A stretch of 64,000 nucleotides of DNA, taken from M3007 sp965249785 (lineage in GTDB: Bacteria > Bacteroidota > Bacteroidia > Chitinophagales > Saprospiraceae). How positions within the stretch are numbered: the first letter of the stretch is position 1; the number at the start of each line of letters is the position of its first letter. Under the pieces are notes generated by a model. It was not told where the DNA came from. It did no database searches and saw nothing but the letters and a program-made list of their open reading frames with translations. Shown here piece after piece: positions 42,915-52,600 of this stretch. The DNA lies in the NCBI GenBank assembly GCA_965249785.1, contig CBDFMU010000007.1, forward strand, positions 1-64,000, written 5' to 3'. The translations under genes were made by a program, and so were the position numbers.

Positions 42915-43760
42915 TTATCCAATAATCTTATCCCATTCCACTACATCATTATGCGAGTGGGTAAATCCAATAGCGCGTTCCTCGGCAATAGTGCCCGCAT
43001 CCCGAAAAGCCATAACGTAGGTTTTGCGCCAGTCATCGGTCATATTGCCCGCCGAGCCATGCACAATGCGTTCGTCGTGGACCGTGACGCTGCCCTTTTT
43101 TAAAGGCAGATAAATGATCTCGTCGGTTTCTTTCATGTCAATGACGAGCGTGTGCGAATCGTCGCGGCTGCCACCTTTGGGTCGGTGTGGCCGCAATTCG
43201 GGTTCTTTCTGGCTACCCGGTACGACCTGCAAGCATCCGTTTTCTACCGTAGCGTCATTCAGCGCGAGCGAAACAGTGGCCGTCCAGGTATTTTCGGTTT
43301 TTGGCCAATAACCCAGATCCTGATGCATCGCAAATTCGGCCTGCTGTTTCTGCGGTTTTTTCGCCAAAAACTGCTCGTAATCCATCGCGGCTTCGCCGCC
43401 TTCGTAGAGTTGATCGGCAATACTTTGGGCGAGTTGCATGAAGATATTATTGACTAATTCTGGCCGATATTTACTCGGCAGCATCGCATTGACCAGTTTA
43501 AAATCCTCCATCGGCGTACCATACGGCTGGCTCATATCGCAAAAGTCTTTGGCCATTTGGTGACTTTCCTTGCCCGTCACGAAATGCTCAAACCACGGTT
43601 CCAGCGTCGCCACTTCTTCATCCGTCAAGACGTAGTTCAAGATCAGGTAGCCTTTTTCGCGGTACTGCTCGATTTCTGGCGGCGTGAGTTGGTAGGTGTT
43701 GCCGACCCTGCGGTGTTTGCCAGAATCGGGGTTGGTGGCGGTCTTGACGGTGTGTTCCAT
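42915..43760 (-). CDS. Phytanoyl-CoA dioxygenase (PhyH) family protein
   Basis: The ATG 43760 gives 281 residues. The Fe(II)/2-oxoglutarate facial triad is visible as H-x-D in 'FAMHQDLGYWPKTENTW' and the distal His in 'DERIVHGSAGNMTDDW', with the Arg that binds 2-oxoglutarate in WRKTYVMAF. The N-terminal 'IEQYREKGYLILNYVLTDEE' is typical of the family. It should hydroxylate a small molecule using O2 and 2-oxoglutarate. PhyH genes often sit in sugar clusters of Planctomycetes and Bacteroidota near ThuA and TIM-barrel epimerase genes, as here. The substrate is unknown. It ends just before the MITE-like elements. Confidence 0.85.
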   Translation of the reverse strand: MEHTVKTATNPDSGKHRRVGNTYQLTPPEIEQYREKGYLILNYVLTDEEVATLEPWFEHFVTGKESHQMAKDFCDMSQPYGTPMEDFKLVNAMLPSKYRPELVNNIFMQLAQSIADQLYEGGEAAMDYEQFLAKKPQKQQAEFAMHQDLGYWPKTENTWTATVSLALNDATVENGCLQVVPGSQKEPELRPHRPKGGSRDDSHTLVIDMKETDEIIYLPLKKGSVTVHDERIVHGSAGNMTDDWRKTYVMAFRDAGTIAEERAIGFTHSHNDVVEWDKIIG

Positions 43761-43818
43761 AGACAAATCCTTGGTAGAAACCCTGTTTTTAAGAGAACAG
43801 GATTTGAGTGATCATTAT

Positions 43819-43919
43819 TTATACCCTTTCGGGACTTTAATTGGGTGGAAAATATAATTTATACCCTTTCGGGTCTTTTATTCCAAAAACCACTATTTTT
43901 ATACCCTAAAAGGTATAAA
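43819..43919. promoter_or_regulatory. Three-site operator in front of hipB
   Basis: Three similar sites precede hipB: TTATACCCTTTCGGGACT (43819-43836), TTATACCCTTTCGGGTCT (43859-43876) and TTTATACCCTAAAAGGTATA (within 43898-43919), the last touching the ATG. The third is the palindrome TATACC-N6-GGTATA, which recalls the E. coli HipB operator TATCC-N8-GGATA. The spacing between sites is about 40 bp, roughly four helical turns. Autoregulation by HipB is expected. Confidence 0.65.
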
Positions 43920-44126
43920 ATGTCTCCATTATCTGAATTTGTGAAAGAACGCCGCAAAAAAATCGGCCTCACACAACTTGAGCTTGCCGAAAAGGCCGGA
44001 CTCGGTTTGCGTTTCGTACGCGAGGTAGGACAGGGGAAAACTACGCTCCGCATAGATAAAGTAAACCAACTACTCGACCTTTTTGGCTTCCAACTCGGAC
44101 CGCAACCAATTTATAATCGTCCATAA
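43920..44126 (+). CDS. hipB: HipB-like antitoxin and repressor
   Basis: The ATG 43920 (MSPLSEFVKERRKKIGLTQL) yields 68 residues; the frame extends upstream only through the operator. It is an XRE-type helix-turn-helix ('GLTQLELAEKAGLGLRFVRE', 'TLRIDKVNQLLDLFGFQLGP'), the standard short HipB of Bacteroidota. It should bind the three upstream sites and neutralise the HipA-type kinase encoded after it. Its TAA (44124-44126) lies in the same frame as the following hipA N-terminal section, two codons before the point where homology begins. Confidence 0.85.
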   Translation: MSPLSEFVKERRKKIGLTQLELAEKAGLGLRFVREVGQGKTTLRIDKVNQLLDLFGFQLGPQPIYNRP

Positions 44127-44132
44127 CCACTC

Positions 44133-44453
44133 ATACGCAAAGCCACTGTTACGTTATTCAATCATCCGGCTGGTGAGGTGTGGGAAGATGAAACGGGGTT
44201 TCATCTTCGCTACTTACCGGCTCATTTATCCTCCATAGGCGCCCGTCACATTAGTCTTACCTTGCCTCTCTCTGAGAAAATCTACTCTTCTACCACGATT
44301 TTGCCTTTTTTTGATGGATTAGTTCCGGAAGGCTGGTTGCTCGACATCGCCGGTCAATATTGGAAAATTAATCCCCGCGATCGGGTCGGGCTTCTGTTTG
44401 CTTGCTGCCGCCTTTGTATTGGCGCGGTCAGTATCATTCCAATATTAGAATGA
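44133..44453 (+). CDS. HipA N-terminal subdomain protein with non-standard start
   Basis: From 44133 the frame reads IRKATVTLFNHPAGEVWEDE and continues to 'RHISLTLPLSEKIYSST', 'ILPFFDGLVPEGWLLDI' and 'DRVGLLFACCRLCIGAVSII', a complete HipA N-terminal domain of about 106 residues. Bacteroidota commonly encode HipA in two pieces. The expected ATG is ATA here, and the only other start-like codon is GTG 44178, which would remove 15 conserved residues. Either ATA is used, the start was lost by mutation, or ribosomes pass the hipB TAA, which is in frame. Its own stop overlaps the next ATG (ATGA at 44450). Confidence 0.7.
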   Translation: MRKATVTLFNHPAGEVWEDETGFHLRYLPAHLSSIGARHISLTLPLSEKIYSSTTILPFFDGLVPEGWLLDIAGQYWKINPRDRVGLLFACCRLCIGAVSIIPILE

Positions 44454-45406
44454 ACTACTCCACTTGTCTTTACTGTCTTCAACCACTCGAAGGGGGTCAG
44501 AACGGCGATTTCCATCCAAAATGCAGTCGCATTTTTTTCGGAAATCCCAAGTCACCGGAACTACCTTATGCTCTTGCCGATTTGCATGAATTGGCAAAAC
44601 AAATTATTAGAGAAAGTATCTCTGTCACTGGCGTACAGCCCAAACTTTCGCTCTCTTTTGAGCGAAATGTTGTAGAAGGCACTTTCCGACTTACGCTAGT
44701 CGGGCTTTGGGGAAATTTTATTTTAAAACCGCCCACCGCGCAATACCCGGAACTTGTTGAAAACGAGCATTTAACTATGCGTTTAGCCAGTATTTTCGGT
44801 ATTATCACCGCACTATTCTCCTTTATTCGCCTAAAATCCGGTGAACTTGCTTACCTCACTCGACGTATGGATCGCATTAAAAATCACAAACTCGCAATGG
44901 AAGACCTTTGTCAACTAAGCGAGCGACTGACGGAGTACAAATACCGTGGTTTTGTGGAACAGGTCGCTAAAATCATTCGCAAGTTTTCATCTAATCCCGG
45001 ACTGGATGTATTGCGTTTTTTTGAAGTAGTTCTATTTTCTTTTCTTACTGGCAACGCTGATATGCACCTGAAAAATTATTCGCTTTTGACGCTATCCGAT
45101 GGAACTGTCCAACTCGCTCCTGCCTACGATTTGGTGGCTACCAAACTCGCTCTGCCACAAGATTTGGAAGAAAGCGCGCTAACAATCAATGGTAAAAAAA
45201 GTCGCTTGCAAAAGAATGATTTTAAAGAGTTTGCAAGTCATTCTGGCATTCCGGAAAAAGCGGTTGAGAATATTTTTAGACGTTTTTTTGAAAAACAACA
45301 AGTCGCTGTTAAAGAAATAAAAAATTCTTTTTTAAGCGAAACGCTGCAACAGGATTATACAAAACTGCTTAATGCCCGATTTTCCCAATTGGAAAAAAAC
45401 TTGTAA
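44450..45406 (+). CDS. hipA: HipA kinase domain protein (toxin)
   Basis: The 318 residues begin with a zinc-ribbon-like segment ('CLYCLQPLEGGQNGDFHPKC') typical of the Bacteroidota split HipA. The kinase core has the loop 'SVTGVQPKLSLSFERN', the catalytic 'LTGNADMHLKNYSLL' (N-A-D-x-H-x-K-N) and the metal-binding Asp in 'LAPAYDLVATKLA'. HipA kinases phosphorylate aminoacyl-tRNA synthetases or similar targets and cause growth arrest; the target here is unknown. The kinase motifs are intact. The ATGA overlap with the preceding piece implies coupled translation. Confidence 0.87.
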   Translation: MNYSTCLYCLQPLEGGQNGDFHPKCSRIFFGNPKSPELPYALADLHELAKQIIRESISVTGVQPKLSLSFERNVVEGTFRLTLVGLWGNFILKPPTAQYPELVENEHLTMRLASIFGIITALFSFIRLKSGELAYLTRRMDRIKNHKLAMEDLCQLSERLTEYKYRGFVEQVAKIIRKFSSNPGLDVLRFFEVVLFSFLTGNADMHLKNYSLLTLSDGTVQLAPAYDLVATKLALPQDLEESALTINGKKSRLQKNDFKEFASHSGIPEKAVENIFRRFFEKQQVAVKEIKNSFLSETLQQDYTKLLNARFSQLEKNL

Positions 45407-45539
45407 AAACGGGTGTGAATATTCATTTAAAAAATAAACTCCACACCCACAAAAACTCATTCCATCGTATGAAAAACCAAACTTAACTGATAGCCAATCA
45501 ACCAGTAAACCGATAAACTAATGAACCAATCAAACCACC

Positions 45540-48407
45540 CTAAAATTTATAAGAACCCGTCAGAAAATAAGCCCGGGGCGGAATGCTCAATGTAGAATAC
45601 ACCGCGTCGGGATTGGCCGCCAGTATTTCTTTGGTGAAACCCTGCCGATCCAGTGCCGCCGGGAAACCTCCCGGAGCCGACCAGCCCATCACGCCGATTT
45701 GATTGAACAGGTTGTTGATGTTAGCCGACAGGCGGAATTTTCTGGTAAAATCGTAGCCCAACGTCAGATTGAACTGGTTGTAAGCCGGTAATTCAAAGGC
45801 GTTGGCCACGTTGGCGGCGCGTTCACCCATGTAGTACCAATTGAGTGAGGCGTAGAATTTATCGGTGGAGTAAGTGGGGGTAATGCTCAGGATGACGTTG
45901 GCGGAATTGTCGGTTTTATTGCCGGAAAAATCCTGAATCACATCGTCTTCCACGCCGTTCTGGTTGAAAATCCAGGCTTTGAACTCTACGGCTTCCGCTT
46001 TTTGCAACGTCAGCACGCCACGCACATCAAAATGGCGCACGACGTTCACGTTGCTCTCTAATTCCACGCCATAAGTTCGATACTTATTATAGAGCGGTGC
46101 ACCCGTATAAGTCGAATTGAGATCCTCGGTTTGCTGGCCGATCTGGGCAGTATACACGTTGCTGAGAATGCTCAGAAATGGCGTGACGAAGAAATTGGTC
46201 CGTCCGCTGCGGGCTTTCAAACCCAATTCAAACTGCTGCGTCTTCTGGCTTTTTACTTCGGTATTTGCTTCTTCAAACCGCGTATCAATCTCTGTGAAAA
46301 GGCCCATATCCGGTGCTTTGGCCCCTTGCGAGTAACGACCATACAGCGCAAAATTGTCGTTGATTTTATAGTTCAGGCCCGCCGAAAATGACACCGTATT
46401 GATGCTGTGGTCAAAATTGTAGGTCGGTCCTGGCGTGTAAAGCGTGTTGTCGTACAGCGTGAAAAGGTTGCGGTCGGCACCACCCAGCGTATCCACTCCG
46501 GCAATAGCGTCGTTGTTGCTTCCCTTGATGTGGAAGTTTTCAAAACGCACGCCCCAGTCGAAGTTCAGGGCCGAATTGATCGTCCAGTTGTGACCAAAAA
46601 ACAGAGCAACCTGATTTTGGTCAATATTATTGGTATTAAAACCCGCACTGCGGTTGCTGCCGCCCAATATGCCGTCGGGATTGGTGACTTGATAGACCTG
46701 CCCACCGAAATCTGTGTAGGTTATGTCGGTTTGCGTCGGTCGTGGCGAACTGATCGTACTAAATGCCGCTCCACCGCCGGTGCTATTACCGAGGTCGGCT
46801 TTGGATTTGGCATAAAAACCACCCGCCGAGAAACTCATGTTTTTGATCTTTTTATGGAACGTCAATTGATCAATAAATTCGGTCATGTGGTTATTGTTGT
46901 AAAACAAAGGGTTGAAATACAACGAATTAGCCTGTACTGCCTGACCGGGAAAATTGCTATTGGTAACGTCAAAATTGAATCCCGCAAACTGCCCATTAAT
47001 GATATTAGGCGATTGCACCACCGTTCCCAGCGCGCGTCCGGTACCGTGTTCATTGTATTGGTAGGTACCGAAATTGCCGAGTGTACCCAGGATGGCATAG
47101 AACACCAGATTGTCGGTCGCGAAGGGATAGACCACGGCGGTGGTGTTCCAAATGGAGCGTTTATCACTGTAACGCATATTGTTGGTGACCGTCCAGTTGT
47201 TGCCAAAATGGTGATCCCAACTGAATCCAATCGCCCGATCGGTAGAATGGATTTTGTCGCGCGAATCATAGTGAAGGGATTCGTTCGTGTTGTTCACCTT
47301 GAAATCCGCTTCGATACCAGGAATCAGCACCGAGTTGGTTTGTTCCACACCGGCGGGTAGTTTTGGATCGTTGAAGCCCAGCGTTGGCAGAAATTCGTAC
47401 CAGGCATTGTGGTCGTCGAGCAATTTTCCGAAAAATTTCAGCGTACCTTTCGCGTACTGTTTGACCACATTGACTTTCAATTGGTCGCCATTATTCATCG
47501 GATAACCCGGATAACGCGCCCCGTTGGCGTAGCGATAAAATCCGCCGACGCTATAAGTCAGGTCTTTGGCTTTGTTCAGTGGCCCGCCAAACACCACATC
47601 GGCGCGATAATAAGGCTGGGTGCCATTGCCTTCCAAACCAAATTTAACCGCTGCTTCGCCGCCAAACCCGGTGCCGCCCGTTTTGGAAACATAATTGAAA
47701 ATACCGCCGGGCGCATTGCTGCCCAAAATAGAGGCCGTACCCCCGCGCACGGCTTCCACGCGGGCGGTCGTCAAGTCGGCGCGTAAGAAAAAATCGGGGC
47801 CAAAGTTGGTAAAAGTGGCATTGGTTACCGGCAGTCCGTCTTCCTGCATGGACACGTAATAATAGCCGCTCGCGCCGTCGTTAGAACCCACCGATACACC
47901 GCGCGAATAGATGGTGTTGCGGATTTCGCCGAGCGACGAATTGACGTACACGCCCGGAATATTTTTGAGCAGATCGGCAGCACTCACCGGCGCGAGGCGT
48001 TCTATGTCTTTGGCTTTCAATGTACTAATCGCAATAGAGGACTCCATGCGGGTGCGCTGATCGAACACGCCGGTGACGATCACTTCATCCAGCACCGAAC
48101 TTTCCCGCAAAACGATGGTCGGACTGGTACCAGGTACCGTAGCCGCTACTTCCTGACTTTCGTGGCCGGTGTAACGCACTTGCAGCGTGTAGTTTCCGTT
48201 GGCTAATCCTTTTAAAATAAAACCACCATCCACGCCGACCGAGGTGCCGATAGTAGTGCCTTTCACCGCCACGGTAGCACCGATAAGGGCGTCGCCGCTG
48301 GCATCATGGACCTGCCCGGTGATCGTACCGGATTGAGCAAGGAGATGGAAGGCCTGCAAAAACAGCACCGATAGAATTCCTATTGTTTTAGTAAAACGAT
48401 TCTCCAT
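45540..48407 (-). CDS. TonB-dependent outer-membrane receptor
   Basis: The ATG 48407 (MENRFTKTIGILSVLFLQAF) opens a signal peptide; 59 upstream codons are not used. The 955 residues comprise a carboxypeptidase-like regulatory domain ('GTITGQVHDASGDALIGATV'), a plug ('SAADLLKNIPGVYVNSSLGE', 'EAVRGGTASILGSNAPGG') and a beta-barrel ending in 'IPPRAYFLTGSYKF', whose terminal Phe is the usual outer-membrane signature. No SusD-like partner is encoded next to it, so it is more like a siderophore- or oligosaccharide-type receptor than a SusCD pair. It is divergent from an AraC-family activator and sits in the rhamnose island, so rhamno-oligosaccharide uptake is a reasonable guess. Confidence 0.88.
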   Translation of the reverse strand: MENRFTKTIGILSVLFLQAFHLLAQSGTITGQVHDASGDALIGATVAVKGTTIGTSVGVDGGFILKGLANGNYTLQVRYTGHESQEVAATVPGTSPTIVLRESSVLDEVIVTGVFDQRTRMESSIAISTLKAKDIERLAPVSAADLLKNIPGVYVNSSLGEIRNTIYSRGVSVGSNDGASGYYYVSMQEDGLPVTNATFTNFGPDFFLRADLTTARVEAVRGGTASILGSNAPGGIFNYVSKTGGTGFGGEAAVKFGLEGNGTQPYYRADVVFGGPLNKAKDLTYSVGGFYRYANGARYPGYPMNNGDQLKVNVVKQYAKGTLKFFGKLLDDHNAWYEFLPTLGFNDPKLPAGVEQTNSVLIPGIEADFKVNNTNESLHYDSRDKIHSTDRAIGFSWDHHFGNNWTVTNNMRYSDKRSIWNTTAVVYPFATDNLVFYAILGTLGNFGTYQYNEHGTGRALGTVVQSPNIINGQFAGFNFDVTNSNFPGQAVQANSLYFNPLFYNNNHMTEFIDQLTFHKKIKNMSFSAGGFYAKSKADLGNSTGGGAAFSTISSPRPTQTDITYTDFGGQVYQVTNPDGILGGSNRSAGFNTNNIDQNQVALFFGHNWTINSALNFDWGVRFENFHIKGSNNDAIAGVDTLGGADRNLFTLYDNTLYTPGPTYNFDHSINTVSFSAGLNYKINDNFALYGRYSQGAKAPDMGLFTEIDTRFEEANTEVKSQKTQQFELGLKARSGRTNFFVTPFLSILSNVYTAQIGQQTEDLNSTYTGAPLYNKYRTYGVELESNVNVVRHFDVRGVLTLQKAEAVEFKAWIFNQNGVEDDVIQDFSGNKTDNSANVILSITPTYSTDKFYASLNWYYMGERAANVANAFELPAYNQFNLTLGYDFTRKFRLSANINNLFNQIGVMGWSAPGGFPAALDRQGFTKEILAANPDAVYSTLSIPPRAYFLTGSYKF

Positions 48408-48725
48408 ACTTTTGTCTGGATTTGTTGGTGAAATTGAGAACGCTGGCAATTCATTTGGCTTCCGGCGTTGGCGCGCTGGAAGCATATTTTCTACATGAGT
48501 CGTTCCGAATAATCGGGGTGGCTCATGTTGTTTTTGGATAGAATGAAATTTCAAATTTTGCTCTTTTGCCAAATCATGTTTCAAAATTCCTGCTGCAAAG
48601 AGACGATAGGTTGGCGTTTCAACCTTTATCCAAATTGGGTTTATTCATGTACTTTTTGGTGAAAACGATTTTCCAAAACAGAACAAACTGGCTACCTTTA
48701 AGCCCAAAAGCCGACTTTTTGCTGT
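48408..48725. other. Divergent intergenic region, TonB receptor / AraC regulator
   Basis: This 318-bp gap separates the divergent receptor and regulator genes and should hold both promoters. I found no gene, clear dyad or RNA element in it. The upstream extension of the receptor frame through this region looks like chance. Confidence 0.5.
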
Positions 48726-49619
48726 ATGATGGAGGTGTTCCGCAAATATTTTAGCGAATCTCAGTTAAAAGACCTCGAAGAGTCGGGTCCCAACTGGGGC
48801 GTGAACGTACATACCGTCGGCCACCACGTGCATCCGCCCAAACGCAGTTATCCCGACCCGGAACATCCTTCTACCCACGTGTTTCAGTGGGAAAAAGGTC
48901 GGCGGTTACAGGAGTTTCAGATGGTGTATGTGGCCAGCGGAAAGGGTATTTATGAGGGAGAAGGAAGGGAGCAGGTGGCCGTGGAAGCGGGCACTTTGAT
49001 GTTGCTTTTTCCGGAGGCGTGGCACCGTTACAAACCGTTACAGGAGACGGGTTGGGAAGAATTCTGGGTAGGTTTCGATGGGCATTTCGCGGAGTATCTC
49101 ATGCGGCAGGAATGCTTCAATCCCCAAAAGCCACTCATCCCGATCGGTTTCAACGCCGAGTTTCTGAACGTTTTTCTACGCTTGCTCGACACGGTGAAAT
49201 ATGAGGGCGTGGCTTTTCGCCAGATTGCTTCCTGCCTCGTCATCCAGATGCTGGGGCTGGTGTACGCGTCGGCTTTGATGGGCGGCAAAACCAAACTCCG
49301 GCAGGAACAAATTATCCACGCCATTCAATTTAAAATCCATGAGAACTGGCAGCAGGAAGTGGATTTTGAAGCCCTCGCCAAAGCGCAAAACGTGAGTTAC
49401 GAGTGGTTCCGCAAGACTTTTAAAGACGTGCTGGGCATCTCACCAGGGCAGTATTTATTGAACCTGAAAATCGAAAAAACCGGGCAGATGCTTCGGGAAA
49501 CGTCGCTGACTATCGCCGAAATCACTGCCAAAGCGGGCTTTGAGTCGGAGTTTTACTTTTCGCGGATTTTCAAGAAGAAAATGGGGGCTACGCCGAGTGA
49601 GTATCGGAAAGGGAAGTGA
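48726..49619 (+). CDS. AraC-family transcriptional regulator
   Basis: The 297 residues combine an N-terminal cupin sensing domain ('EFQMVYVASGKGIYEGEGRE', 'GTLMLLFPEAWHRYKPLQET', 'GWEEFWVGFDGHFAEYLM') with two C-terminal helix-turn-helix units ('FEALAKAQNVSYEWFRKTFK', 'ISPGQYLLNLKIEKTGQML', 'TIAEITAKAGFESEFYFSRI'). Such proteins bind a sugar through the cupin and activate catabolic genes. Its place, divergent from the TonB receptor and inside the rhamnose cluster, suggests a rhamnose-responsive activator. It ends at a strong bidirectional terminator. Confidence 0.88.
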   Translation: MMEVFRKYFSESQLKDLEESGPNWGVNVHTVGHHVHPPKRSYPDPEHPSTHVFQWEKGRRLQEFQMVYVASGKGIYEGEGREQVAVEAGTLMLLFPEAWHRYKPLQETGWEEFWVGFDGHFAEYLMRQECFNPQKPLIPIGFNAEFLNVFLRLLDTVKYEGVAFRQIASCLVIQMLGLVYASALMGGKTKLRQEQIIHAIQFKIHENWQQEVDFEALAKAQNVSYEWFRKTFKDVLGISPGQYLLNLKIEKTGQMLRETSLTIAEITAKAGFESEFYFSRIFKKKMGATPSEYRKGK

Positions 49620-49630
49620 ACTATCTTCTC

Positions 49631-49673
49631 TGCAAAACATCCACCTAACTAGTCGTTGCGTGGATGTTTTGCA
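49631..49673. terminator. Bidirectional terminator hairpin
   Basis: TGCAAAACATCCAC (49631-49644) and GTGGATGTTTTGCA (49660-49673) are exact 14-bp complements between the convergent AraC and ThuA-fusion genes. Confidence 0.75.
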
Positions 49674-49692
49674 AAGAAAATAGCGCAGAACC

Positions 49693-52600
49693 TTACTGTT
49701 TTACCCCCTCAAAACTCATCCCCGGCGGCATCAGTTTCATCTTAATAACCTTGCCTCCTTCCCGCACGAATTCAATATTGGCCTGTCCGCCCGCGTCATA
49801 CATCTCAGGTCCGGTAGGCGTAAGCGGCCCCGAACCCATCGAAGACGTGAGATTCAACTTACCGTCGGTCAGCGTAATTTCCATGAACTCGAAGGGCAGT
49901 CCCGTGAATTTGTATTTGCCCACATAGTCGGCCAGTGTAGGCGCGGCAGTAGTGGAAGTTGGCATTTCCGGTGGCTTAGCAGAAGCCATCGCTTCATCTT
50001 GAAAGACGACACCCAGAATCGTCATCAGCGTTTGGCTGACGGCAGCAGTGTCGTTTTTGCAAACAAAATACACATCGTGCGCGCCCTTGATGTCTGACAA
50101 CAGTGGCAAATTTACCACGGGCAGCGTAGTCATATTGAGTTCACCGGGCAGAATGGGCGCGGGTTTGCTGGCTAATGTCCCTTCGGGTGTATCCAGACGA
50201 ATTTCCACGTTACCGCCCGCAAAATTGTACTGCTTGGGGGCGCTGGCCATCAATTGCACCTGTTTGATGCCCGTCAAGTCAATGTCTTTGAACCCAATGT
50301 AGGAACCGCTGCCGGCAGGCATGGCGAATTTCATGTCATTCATCGACATTTTCTGCACACTTTTTGAAAAGTCAAAACTGGTCGGATCGAAGGTCGGGCT
50401 GCGCAGCACGTACACTTTTTCGGAAGACAGCGGCGGCAAGCCGGCGGCCCCATAATCCTGATACGAGGCGCGCAGAATGAACGCACCTACACCTTTATCG
50501 CCCTCTGGCAAAGTCATCTGATAATCGCCGGTCAAGGGTAGGGGAGCGGGGAAAGCTTTTTCATCGTCATGGCTCAGCACGAATTTGATCAATTCGGCGG
50601 CATCGGCTTTGGATAAAGCAGGGTGGGCGGCCATCGCCACAGAACCCCACACGCCGCTGCTGCCGTTGATGACGTGACTGGAGAGCAACTCAACCACATC
50701 CTGTCCTTTGTATTTTATAGCAACGTCGCGGAAACTTGGCCCAACCGATTTTTCAGCGGTCTTATGACAAGCCTTGCAATCGGTTTTATCCATGATTTTT
50801 TGCGCGGTCGCAAAGCGAGCATTACCGTCGGCATAACGGTGGCCCTGGGCAATCTCAATCTTGTCATACCCTTCCGGCAGGTAGTCAATATTCAAAGCAA
50901 CTTGTCCGGGATCAATTTGACCTTTAGCCAATGAGCCGTCTTCTTTATCGGTCACGCGTACTTCATAGTGCAGTTTTTGGTTGGGAAAAAAGAAGGTGTG
51001 GTTGCTGCTGCCGAGGTCAAAATCCAGTACAGGCGGTTCGTTGCCAGCCACGATTTCCATGCTTTCCACGGTGGAGGCACCTTTGGCATCGGCGACCGTC
51101 AGGGTAGCTACATAAACGCCGGCTTTCTTGAAAGTAACCGTCGGATTTTCGGTGGTGAAAGTTTGCTTTACGCCGCCCTTTTTCGGAGCCACCACCCATT
51201 GATAGGTTATTTTGTCGCCATCATAATCTTTGGTGCCAGCGGCGGAAAGTTTTACCGTCAAAGGCAAAGCACCGGCTGTTTTATCAGCACTAACTTGCAC
51301 AGCGGGTTTGCGATTGCCACCATTGTATTCGATGCGTACGAGGCGAGCGTCGTCGTTGCCCTGGAACCAACCCGTACCATATTCGAGCATGTACAAATCA
51401 CCGTCCGGCGCGAATTCCATATCCATCGGATTAGAAAATTTGTAGGAAGGCATGATCGGCTCCATCCCCGCGTAATCGCCTTTTTCATTCATGGTCACGC
51501 CCATCATCCAGCCGCGCATCCAGTCATAAATGATGAGTTTTTTATCGAAATAGGCTGGCCAGGGACGCGCCGCATTTTTGAAATCAGCACTGTAAAAAAC
51601 CGGCCCGGCCATCGCATTACGTCCGCCAGTACCCACCAGCGGGAACTCTTTCGACTCGGCATAAGGGTACCAAATAAAGGCAGACTGTGCCGGAGGAAGT
51701 TCGTTCAAACCAGTATTGTTAGGAGACATATTGACCGGTTTAGCCGCGTCATAAAGCGGGCCAGTGATCTTGGTCGCATAGTCGTAATCATAGTAGGCTT
51801 TGTTGTCTGCCACAAAGTAAGGCCAGCCATAATTGCCGGGTTTGCGCGCCTGCCCCACTTCATCGTAGGCTTCCGGGCCGCGTTTTTCGTCGGCTTTGTT
51901 CGCATCTGGACCAACCTCGCCCCAGTATAAGTAGTTGGTTTTCTTATCGTAAGCAATGCGGAACGGGTTGCGGTGGCCCATCGTGTAGATTTCTGGACGG
52001 GTTTTGGCCATGCCTTTCGGGAAGAGATTGCCTTCGGGAATTGTGTACGTCCCGTTGGCTTCCGGGTGGATGCGGATGATCTTACCACGCAGATCATTGG
52101 TGTTGGCCGCCGATTTCTGCGCATCCCAGGGACTACGCCCAGGTCGCTCGTCAATGGGCGCATAAGGGTCGGCGCGCGGGCTGCTGTTATCGCCCGTCGA
52201 AAGGAACAAATTACCTGATCCGTCCCAGGTTAGGGAGCCGCCAGTATGGCAGCAATTATTGCGCTGCACCGGTATTTCGAGCAACACTTTTTTGGAAGCC
52301 ATCAGCATTTCGTCGCCCTTCATTTCATAGCGAGTCAGGATGTTTTTCGCCTCGTCGCCCGCCGGAGAATAGTATATATAAACCCAGTGGTTGGTTGCAA
52401 AATTCGGGTCAATGGTCAGGCCAAGCACGCCATCTTCCGCCTCATCGCGTTTGCCAGTAGAGTCGGGTAAATACTTGGTACTCACTGGAATATTGGCAAT
52501 GGTTTTACTTTTTCCGGCGGCTGGATCGAAGAGTTTGACCTCGCCTTTACGCTGAATAAACAGGACTTTTTTGCCGGGCAATACGGCCAGTTCCATCGGT

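Noticed and set aside
48408..48584. 59-codon extension of the TonB receptor
   Set aside because: It has no signal peptide, while the ATG 48407 opens a good one.
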